From assembly GCF_032062135.1 (NCBI RefSeq), contig NC_092859.1, positions 51,895,193-51,959,192 of the forward strand: a DNA stretch of 64,000 nt, read 5' to 3'. This document shows positions 55,565-64,000 of the stretch, piece after piece. Made by a program: the position numbers and the translations under genes. The stretch is from Pyxicephalus adspersus. Lineage: Eukaryota > Chordata > Amphibia > Anura > Pyxicephalidae. Within the stretch, counting starts at the first letter, position 1. Every line of letters begins with the position of its first letter. The notes below the pieces were generated by a model. It had not been told where the DNA came from and did no database searches. It saw only the letters and a list, made by a program, of their open reading frames with translations.

Positions 55565-58435
55565 CTTTTTTTTGTTAAATGTATTTTTCACATAAATAAA
55601 TTACAAATACAGTAACAAAGAAATCGAAAACCAAGAAGAACAATCAAAAGAAAACATACAACAATATAAATATGAGTTACAACAATGAGGAAGTCATGGA
55701 ACAACTAGTATTTTATATAAAACTGTGTTCTCAATACAGTGGGTTTACACATAGAACTAGTGGTATGAAGTGTCCTAACAGTTGACATCCAAAAACAATG
55801 CTTTCAATCTGAAAACAATAAAATGGTCGGAATGAGGAGAGGTCCTCATTGTTGCAGGGTATATATACTGTCTACTGAACACTTAACAATAAAGAAACAA
55901 ATATAGAGGGGAGGGAAAAGAGTGATGGAGAGAGGGTGAGGAGAGTAAGAGAAAGGATTGGGGTTGGGTCTGTAGTCAGATAGGAGCAGCAACCCCTCAT
56001 GCCTTCACCATTCACCGTTCACTCAGAGGTGAGTGTGCCTGGGGGTGGTCTTAGGTCTGGTGTTCCTGATTAAGCTGAAACATAAGCTTTCCATGGTGCC
56101 CATATTGCATCAAACTTGTCAAGCTGGTCATATAACCTGGCCATGAGCAGTTCCATGAGTTGTACCTACCTAATATGATTAAGTAGTGCTGTTCATGTGG
56201 GGGTAAACTTCAATACTTGGCAGTGAGGCATCTGGCTGCCGTTAGTACATACGTTGGCCATTAGACATTTATTGGATAGCTCACAAACCAGCAATCCCAG
56301 TAGGTGGGTCAGTATGTCTAAGTGAATGGGCAATTCAAACAGCTCTTCTAGTAGTTCATTTACCATTTGCCAGTATGGAGCTATGCATGTGCAGAACCAA
56401 AAACATGTGGTATAGGGTACCCACTTTGAAACCACATTTCCAACAGAGATTGCTTTTGGTAGGGAATATTCTAATAAGCACCTCTGAAGTGAAGTACCAG
56501 TGAATTAATATTTTGTGTTTTATTTGTATATAGTACACAGGGAGCTTTTCTGGGCTTGTTGGCATATCATTTTCAAGATATCCTCTGAAAAGTACTCTAC
56601 CTAAAATTTTTTCCCACTTCTGCATATAGGAATGTTTCATCCCTGGAGAGGTGAACTCACAATGTAGAACCTGATAAATTCCCCAAATCAAGCCTCTCTG
56701 GGAGGCCCCTGCTCATACACCTGCTCCAGAGCATGGAGTTTGGGTGAATAGGTGGTATCCATAGCTTGTCCAGTTCTGTCCAACGATTAAAAGACTGCAG
56801 TGTTGATCAAGAGGCCAGAAGTGTAAGGTGTGATGCATCAATCACTGTCGCCTGCAGTCTATTAAGTCTGTTCAGAGAACAGGGGTTAGAATATAGGGCT
56901 GAGACTGCATTCAGAATGGAGCTCCGTATACCTACCCATTTTAATACTTGCATCATAAATGGCCAGCTTAGCAAGTCAAAGGCCTTTTCTGCATCAAAGC
57001 TAAGAAATACTATACCAGTGTCCATCTTATTAAGAGAATCTATTATATCAATGGTTCGACTGGTATTGTTGTCTGCCTGACAGGTTGAAATGAACGAAAT
57101 TGCCGAAATTTCATCCCCCTTTTTTTTTTTATTGAGGGTTTCTACTATAGAGTCCCCCAGAACTGGGTAGGCACAATTGTGAAAGTATTCACCTATATAG
57201 GTAGATAAACTGGAGGTATCTCCAATTTAGGCATTTTGTACTGTGGAATATAAATCTGAGCAGTAGTCCCTGAATATTTTAGCTACAAAGCCCCCTGAAA
57301 TCATTGCAAAGTGATATTGGGGTTGTTTTGGATGTTTGGTCCCTAGCTTGATACAACAATAAGGTGTCAGATTTGTTCCCTTTATCAGAATTTACTCAGG
57401 TACAGCAAGGGTCGTTAAGTCTTGTATATGTCTGACTTTTTGAGTTGGTGGGGAAATCATGAGGTTTGTGTATATTGCTTGCTCAAGTTTGTGTAGGTCA
57501 TTTAAAAGGAGAGAGCGCTGGCGTAATTTACTCTTTTGATTAATCAATTTGATTATGTAGTGGGGGTTTGTGTGGAGAAGTATGCCCCCCCCCCCGAATT
57601 ATTCGTTTTAGCTGGGGCCATGAAGGTTGGTGGAAATTGACAGTTGGCAAGTGTGTCTCTTGTACAATAGCAATATCTGCTTGCTGTCTTTTCAGTTCCT
57701 GCAAAAGCAACTCACGCTTAGCGTAGGAGTTCAACCCTTTAGCAATAATCAAACAATACTTAAGCTTATTCATATACATTGGAGAAAGATTAGTACCTGG
57801 AATGAACATTGACAATAGCCATAATGCAACAGCCTGGTCCATAGGCCTTATAAACATTCCATCCAATCCAACAGGCCCGACCCTCAGGAAAGCTGGGAGC
57901 TTCAAACTGACAAACAAAAGGGAAGAAATACAAAAACATTTACAGCTAAACAATATCAGAGAGTACTCGGACTGTGGTCTCCTCCATGACCATAGACCTG
58001 CCAGTGGGAGAGCTGGCCCTTTGGAGGGGGTCTCCAAGGTGCTGGGATGCTGCATGATTACCTGATGGTGGTCTGTCCCTGGATACTGTAATGGGGGTCT
58101 ACCCCAGTTTCCAAGTCTACCCCAGTTTCCAACCCATGGCAGGGTGTAGGGGAGACTGATTCCTGTGGAGAGCTGCAGCTGGAGGAGGGGGAGGATTCCC
58201 CCAGCATAGTAGATGAGGAGGTAGCACCTCCTAATATCTGTGGCGTCTGCTGAAAATACCCATCTGTGATTTGGGGGGGCTGTGAGCCAAGCAGAGGCAG
58301 ACTTTTCCATATATTGAATGCCAGCCGCATGATCCACAGTACACACGATCATCTTGGGCTGCGGGGAAGAATCAGGACACGCTGGAGAGAGGTACCTCTG
58401 AAGCGGCGTACACACCGTGTGGAGCCCATTTTAGG
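55565..58435 (-). mobile_element. L1-type LINE inserted in the mariner-like transposon
   Basis: From high to low coordinates come 5' sequence with a long open frame (58415-57540), whose end encodes the endonuclease start (KGLNSYAKRELLLQEL, DIAIVQETHLP). After a deletion there is reverse transcriptase (FLSFDAEKAFDLLSWPFMMQ at about 57010-56950) and the C-terminal domain (HSYMQKWEKILGRVL, NLCWKCGFKVGTLYHM at about 56640-56400). The 3' UTR ends near 55565. The C-terminal half is comparatively well kept. Confidence 0.82.
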
Positions 58436-58529
58436 GGAACCCTTCAATCGATCCATCGGTCAGGAAACTTGATGTTTAGGAAATCTCTGCAAAGTTCTGT
58501 CTTGTTGAAAAAAGACATTAGCAAAGTCA

Positions 58530-58830
58530 CTCCTCACCTGAATTTGGTAATTTTAAGAAGGTAATTTTCCCTGGCTTTGCATGAATGCATGCTCCAGGAG
58601 TTTAGTGTTTTCATCAGTGGTGGTAGTAGCAGGCCTTCCACTGAGTGGTTTGTCAGGAACAGATCTCCTTTCGAGAAACTTGCCACGGATAGCGTAAATT
58701 GTGTTACGTGTTCGATTAGTGTGACGGCTATAAAGCTTCTCAAACTCGCGCTGAACTGCAGTCGGGAACTGAAAAACTTTTTGCCAAGCGGCAATTTTGC
58801 AATGCTGCTGTTGGATTATATTGAATCATG
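58530..58830 (-). pseudogene. mariner/IS630-type transposase, N-terminal half
   Basis: On the minus strand one open frame encodes WQKVFQFPTAVQREFEKLYS, NTIYAIRGKFLERRSVPDKP and LSGRPATT, then ENTKLLEHAFMQSQGKLPS. This is the DNA-binding region of a transposase family common in insects and also seen in vertebrates. A stop follows. The catalytic domain is truncated by the L1 at about 58435. Confidence 0.72.
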
Positions 58831-58884
58831 CATTATACAGGTTTTTTTAACATTCCTCTGGATCAACTGTGCATATATGGGTTT

Positions 58885-59230
58885 AGTCTAACATAGAGTG
58901 GTTGCAAAGAAAGGGAACAGCACAAACAGAAGGGAATTTATATCAATATAAATGTTAAATAAAAATGTCCCATTTTTCATTTCTTGACACATTTTGAAAC
59001 CTTGCTTTCTCAGGAGGCATGGAACATCACAAAAACAATATTGATCAGTTTTAATAAGCTAATCCTCTGATGAGTTTTATTAAGGTAAACCTCCGTATTA
59101 CGGGTTTTTTCAACCTGCATAACTATGTAACTATACAAATGCCAACCAAGAGTAATGTACTGTATTTACCTGTGCAACTAATAAAAGTTTGCTGATCATG
59201 TACAAAATCTGAGTTTAAAAAGTTATGTAT
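58885..59230. other. unclassified stretch
   Basis: By position it should hold the right end of the mariner-like transposon, but I could not find an inverted repeat matching the left terminus. Confidence 0.3.
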
Positions 59231-61700
59231 TTTGTTTCAATACATTTTTATGGAGTCTTTCAGTTTTTTAAGACCATACATACCATTGAGGAAAACACAA
59301 AAAACAAAAAATAAGTGCCCAATGAAGGTCTTTTCAAGAATTATTAACACATACCAGAACAAGAACTAATATACTATGTTAACAGCAAAAACAAATATTT
59401 GATAAACACCTTAAAAAAAAAAAAAAAAAAAAAAGAATGGGAAGTTTCTGTGGTCTTTTAATAATACATATGATCAAAGTGGCATTCAGTAAATCTGCTT
59501 GTCATAAATGTAATATTCTGGTGTCGAGATTTGGTGTACTATGGTGGTCTAGCCATGGGGTTCATAACTTTGAAAAATCTAGGAAGGGAATTTCGAGCTA
59601 TAGCAGTCATCCTCTCCAGGATCCTAAAATCAGTGACCCTGAACAGAACCACCACAAAACTTAGGGTGGGTTTCTTCCACGCCAAGGCTATCAACCTGTC
59701 TTGTGGCTAGACATACAAAACAAACTAGTTTGCGCGAGTGCTTTTCAGGGGTTCCAGAGGCGTCTCACCACAGGGCAGTTCCACCAAACATGTAGAAAGA
59801 TGCCTACAGTTGCACAGCCCCTGAAACACCTAGAAGACCACCCCAAAATAAGTTTGTGTCCTTTCCGGTGTCATGTACCAGAGAAACATTACTTTGTATG
59901 CATCTTCCTGTGCGAGAACATTAGTGGAACATTTAGCCACAGCCAACCAGATCTCACTCTAATCCTTAGGGCACAAGGTGGCACCTAAATCCGCCTCCCA
60001 TTTCTCCACATATGGTGGCCTCTGCCGTAACCAACAATGCATACAGAAGGGACACCCACCCTGCATGATTCAAAGGAAGGTAAACAAGGGACAATTCATA
60101 TTATCACCTAGTAATGACAGCAGGTAATGTCTGATGTGCCAGTAACAAAAATATTCATTGTCAGGGAGGGACCAGTGGTCTTGCAGATAAGCTAAAGTCT
60201 TCACCCCTGTAACAGTGAGGAATATAGGTCTAAAGTATATGTCTATTTGCCCACCAGCGGAAAGCTTAAGGATTCTTTAAGGGTGGCTCAAATAAGGGGC
60301 ATTAAAGGACCCCTGTCAAAGGTGTATACAGAGAAACTAAACCTGCAGGGGTCTTCACTCTGTACCATAGGCCTAATGCATAGGACAAAGTAGGGTCCTT
60401 AATCAATGGCCTCCGTGAGGTCAGGAGCTATAGTATATTAAAAATAAAGTGCGGAGAGGTATTCTGCTGCCCATGTCTGCACCCGTACCTGAAGCTCTTC
60501 TGTGTGGGGAAGAGCCACCAGCAGAGCTATTTGTGCCGCTAAAAAATACTTGCGCAAGTTAGGCACAGATAGACTTCCAGAAATTTTGGGGAGATGTAGT
60601 ATTCTCTCCGGTACCCTAGGTCTGTGAGGATACTAAATAAAATGTAGTATTCTCCACTGTTCCAACTGGATGACCACAGGGATAGTGCGGAAAAGATATA
60701 ATAACTTAGTGAGGTAAGACATGTTAATGGCGTGGATCCTGCCCACCCAGGAAATCGAAAAAGTCTGCTATTTAGTAGGTAGTGCCGACATTTCCTTAAA
60801 CAAAGGGAGGTAGTTCACATAATATAAAGAGTCAAGTTGCGGAGAAATGTGGACCCCCAAATAAGGTGTAACAACTAGCCATTGGATTGCAAAATTTGGC
60901 TTTAGGGCCTTGACCACCTAGGCCGGCAAGGAAACATTGAGAGTCGTCAACTTAGCCAACATGGAGTATAAATTAGGAAGGGATGTTCTTGAAGATGTTA
61001 AGGACAATAATACATCATCTGCAAACATTATTTTATGTACTGTGTTAAAGTGCTTAATCCCTGTGACGTTATTGCCCAAAAGGGCTGCAGCTAAGGGCTC
61101 CAAATCCCATATATTTGACCATGCCGACACCCAATTAGGAAACTCCTCGTCAAACCCCCACTTCCTCAAAACATATACTGCCAAGAAACCAAATCAAATG
61201 CCTTCCTTATGTCCAATGAGTGGAACATGAATTGTACAGACTTAGACTTGGCCTGATGTAGCAATTTCACCAGCCTGCACACATTGTCACCAGTTTACCT
61301 TCATTGGACAAAGCCCTCTTCATCTTTTTTAGATCAGCCTGCCAAGGAAGTGATTGATACAACTGGCCAAGATCTTAGCCAAAATCTTGACATCCACATT
61401 CAATAGTGATATCAGCCTATAATTCAACCGGGAGTTGGGGTCAGTCAAGGGTTTGGGTAACATAGATGTCTTAGGGACATCTAATAGATGTCTTCAGGGA
61501 TTCGGATTCGGGATTCGGAGGCTAGAATCCTCTAGATGCAATTAAAGAGAGTAGCCAGGTAAGTTATAATTATATCAAGCATTTTTTTGTAAAACAGCAA
61601 GGCCTGTGAGGTTCTCTGTGAGGTCATCCATCAGTTGTAATTCGTTGATGTGTTTAAACTAATGACTTATGTCCCAAAGTATCAGGATGCATGCTCTTGC
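59231..61700 (-). mobile_element. L1-type LINE, reverse transcriptase to 3' end, antisense
   Basis: The minus strand encodes FYKKMLDIIITYLATLFNCI near 61600, LISLLNVDVKILAKILA near 61400, a shifted DIRKAFDLVSWQYM near 61220, MFADDVLLSL (the FADD catalytic box) near 61035 and, at 59990-59900, KWEADLGATLCPKD with the C-terminal domain. The 3' end is near 59231 (antisense TTTGTTTCAATACATTTTTA). A 22-bp A-run at 59413-59434 lies in its 3' UTR. Many stops. Confidence 0.82.
59413..59434. repeat. poly(A) run
   Basis: Twenty-two consecutive A on the + strand within the antisense L1 3' UTR. Confidence 0.95.
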
Positions 61701-61739
61701 TGCATCTATCTGTCGGATCCAAAGTGACTTGCAATAGAT

Positions 61740-62687
61740 TTTCTGTTTAAAGCTGTTAAAATGCAGTAGAAAGAATCCTGCCTCAAAGGGTATAGGAAGG
61801 TCTGAAATGTTGTAGAAGGTTATGCACTTTTTTCCAGAAAGGTCGAACCCTCAGGCTTTCCAAGAAAATATGTACCTCTATCTGTATTGCACCTCCAACA
61901 TCTTTCCGGCACTTCTGGTTTCTTGGTATGTGGAGCTATTTGAGGAAGATAGTGCTATTGATAAAGGTTTTTCTACCTGGGCTGGAGAGAAAGAAATGTT
62001 CTTGCGCCCACTTCCGCAAGTAAGGCGGTGTATAGTCCACATGAAGTTGAAAAAGGTCAGAGTAAAGTATACAGATCAAGTGTCCCATGCGGCCCTGAAC
62101 TATACATAATTTTTTGAATTCCATGAAAGGTCATGCAAAAATTGTTCAGACTTGGCAGGGAGTGTAAAAAATGATGGAGCTGTTGGGCTCACCAGAACCC
62201 CAGGGTCCTATAAATATCTGACATATTCATCCCCAACAGGGATGGCTAGGGTTGTTTCTGGAGATAAAAATAGACAAAGTTAGCCCCTCGATCAGCTTTA
62301 TCATTTTAAATCAGGGATCAGTATAGTCGGATATGCCCGTAGGGAGGATGGTGTTGGGTCGTCACTCAACCACTCTGGCTAGGTGTACTGCTGCATAATA
62401 AAGTGAGGGGTCTGGCACTCCTCCTTGTTATTTGGTCAGGCATAATATATCAAAGCGAAGCCTGGGGCTTTTTTGTGCCAAAATAAATTTAGTAATTTTG
62501 GATATCAAATTTTGGACATAAAGTAAGGGAACTTTGGTAGGGCTTGCATAACGTATAATATTTTAGGTAATAACACTATCTTTATTGCATTGCACTGGCC
62601 AAACCGGGACAGTAATTTTTTATCCCACTGGTCTAACTCACGCTTGAATTCTCCCAGAAGAGGAATTAAATTTAGGGAATATGATTT
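61740..62687 (-). mobile_element. L1-type LINE ORF2 C-terminal fragment, antisense
   Basis: The minus strand encodes LIPLLGEFKRELDQWDKKLL, SRFGQCNAIKIVLLPKILYV and MQALPKFP at 62665-62510, the region following reverse transcriptase in L1. Near 62110-61940 it matches the fragment at 12080-12880. Its upstream part is cut by the L1 ending at 62688. The junction with the L1 below 61740 is uncertain and the two may be one copy. Confidence 0.75.
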
Positions 62688-64000
62688 GTATTTCAATCTT
62701 TTTATTGAAAATTTTTGAAAACTTACCATGAACAAAAAGAAAAGAACAGTTGGATTAGAAGGTAAAATACTTTACAAACAATGATCATTGTAACATATGA
62801 CAAGTTCTGGTATGGAGTAGAGCAGTAAATGTTGATACATACAAGTTTACCAGAATAAAAAGTATACATAGTGTGGGATAAACAAAAAATGTCACATAAT
62901 GAAAAAAAGAAATTAAAAACACTAATATACTGAAACAGGATTAGATGGTAAAAGTATATATAGATAAAGGAAGGAGGAAGGGGAGGGGGGACAGGAGAAG
63001 GACAAGAGACAAGCGGGGAAAGCAGACAAAGAGAGTAGGGAGGGGAAAAGGAAGGAGACCTATGTTCAATTTTGCAGCTATGGAATCAAAGGTAATATCA
63101 GGGTGTTTCCAAGCTTTTGCCAGGAAGATTCGAGCAGCTAATAAAAACAGGATAATCAATTTTCCCAAACAGGTGGGTAAGGGGAAATCCAATTTGCTAA
63201 ACAATGCAGATTCTGGAGCTTTGTCGAAATTATGGTAAGTAACATCCAAGATTAAATTAAAATTTGCGGACCAATACACTTGGGCTTTTGGGAATGTCCA
63301 ACAAATATGAAACATGATGTCTCTAGATAAACACCTTTTAAAACAAAATGGAGAAACTGTTGGAGAAATTGAATACTGTTGTATTTTGCTAGTTGGTCTG
63401 GGATTAGGTACCACCTCAATAGAACCTTACAGTTACCTTCAACTAGGTCTGAATTCAGGGAGACTTTTGATAAAGCTAAACATTTTTCATACCAGTCTTC
63501 CTTATCCCAGCATACCCCAAGATCCAGCTCCCAATGTTCCATGTTTTTAAGTGGGGTGGGTGGTGGCAAGGGCTAAGTATAGCAAAGATATCTGGCTTCT
63601 CGTATCAGCTAGAGATCAGCAAGAACTTTCAAAAGGAGTGGGTCTATAAGGAAGGGAAGTCAAACCACCAAAAGGTGGTTTGGGGGAGGTCAAATTTTTC
63701 TTGAAGTTCCGGAAAGGAGAGTAGTCTCTTTTCCACCGGGTGTAAAATATTCCAGAGATGGAAAAGCCCCTTTTCTCTCCATGATTGCCACATATTTCTG
63801 ACTAGACTCTCAGGTATTAAAGGGGTGTGTATAATGGATGCAAGCACAGAGGCATGAGAGGAGAGACCATACTTAGACTTGTATGTTCTCCATATATTTC
63901 TCATAAAAACCATCAGGGACAGCAGATCCATCTCTGATAATAACAAGGAGGAACTCCAAAGCTTCACATTGGGATGGAGTGGGGAAATCTAAGCTTCCTC
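62688..64000 (-). mobile_element. L1-type LINE ORF2 C-terminus and 3' end, antisense
   Basis: Long minus-strand frames at 63967-63644, 63569-63252 and 63414-62941 encode successive parts of the L1 ORF2 C-terminus. Landmarks are MRNIWRTYKSKYGLSS, NMWQSWREKGLFHLWNILHP, LEGNCKVLLRWYLIPDQLAK-like sequence and FHICWTFPKAQVYWSANFNL. The 3' UTR ends at 62688 (antisense TTTCAATCTTTTTATTGAAA). Only a few shifts separate the frames, so this is one of the younger copies. It runs off the window edge and is inserted into the older L1 at 61740-62687. Confidence 0.85.

Larger units (their letters stand above)
55255..58880 (-). mobile_element. mariner/IS630-type transposon interrupted by an L1
   Basis: The transposase N-terminal part is at about 58830-58560. 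Its helix-turn-helix carries TIYAIRGKFLERRSVPDKPL then SGRP. A drifted DDE segment (VFFQQD near 58510, FPDRWID, WAP near 58440) follows. The C-terminal part (YTTKPRNLSQLEERI, MLQNVRQ) is at about 55560-55400. The outer end near 55310 (AGGATGTCTCAAATTACAC) is typical of this family. About 3 kb of L1 separates the halves. The right end was not found. Confidence 0.72.

Noticed and set aside
57540..58415. 291-codon open frame on the minus strand, the longest in the window
   Set aside because: Its end is an L1 endonuclease start (KGLNSYAKRELLLQEL, DIAIVQETHLP), and it is followed by L1 reverse transcriptase and C-terminal domains, so it is L1 sequence and not a host gene.

Overview
The window reads as intron-rich vertebrate genomic DNA, most likely from an amphibian with a large genome, probably a frog. 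The taxon is an inference. It rests on the coding sequence, which is clearly tetrapod HB-EGF, on introns of 25 kb and 12.8 kb that are far longer than the human ones, and on the repeat mix: many old L1-type LINEs, L2 and CR1 LINEs, Penelope-like elements, Gmr1-like and chromodomain Ty3/gypsy elements, a Helitron, hAT and piggyBac MITEs, and a mariner-like transposon. There are no bacterial genes, no operons and no CRISPR array.

The only host gene I can support is HBEGF on the + strand, represented by its last three coding exons. The first (14703-14862, exon 3 by human numbering) encodes the basic heparin-binding stretch and most of the EGF-like domain. The second (39952-40107) encodes the end of the EGF domain, the juxtamembrane cleavage region and the transmembrane helix. 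The third (52914-52980) encodes the short cytoplasmic tail and the stop. All splice sites and phases fit and the frame is open, so the gene looks functional. The signal-peptide and propeptide exons were not found and should lie upstream of the window. The 3' UTR follows 52980 and probably ends before about 54.1 kb.

Layout of the rest. 0.4-2.9 kb: antisense L1 split by a hAT MITE with a perfect target duplication. 2.9-3.2 kb: L2. 5.1-7.3 kb: two L1 copies head to tail. 7.3-8.2 kb: CR1. 8.2-10.4 kb: decayed Gmr1-like Ty3/gypsy element with a SCAN-like capsid and protease directly followed by integrase. 11.1-14.3 kb: a large inverted repeat built of roughly 150-bp units, carrying an L1 piece and a solo LTR. 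Intron 14.9-39.95 kb: LTR pieces, a Penelope-like endonuclease relic, an L1 with a nested solo LTR and piggyBac MITE, L2, a chromodomain gypsy element, a foldback with a hammerhead-like motif, further L1, a hAT MITE and an antisense Helitron with two kinds of tandem repeat. Intron 40.1-52.9 kb: a gag zinc-knuckle relic, L2, Penelope-type termini, L1 with a nested tRNA-derived SINE, a hAT MITE and a 1.07-kb piggyBac-type element. 54.4-64 kb: a 0.5-kb inverted-terminal element, a mariner-like transposase gene split by an L1, and stacked antisense L1 copies to the window edge.

No clearly new biological system is evident. The observations most worth checking are the short HB-EGF tail, the Helitron with its repeats, the PR-IN order in the Gmr1-like element, the hammerhead-like motifs and the large foldback. 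Every mobile-element open frame is broken by stops, shifts or deletions. Element families are named from recognised protein motifs and terminal sequences without a database search.
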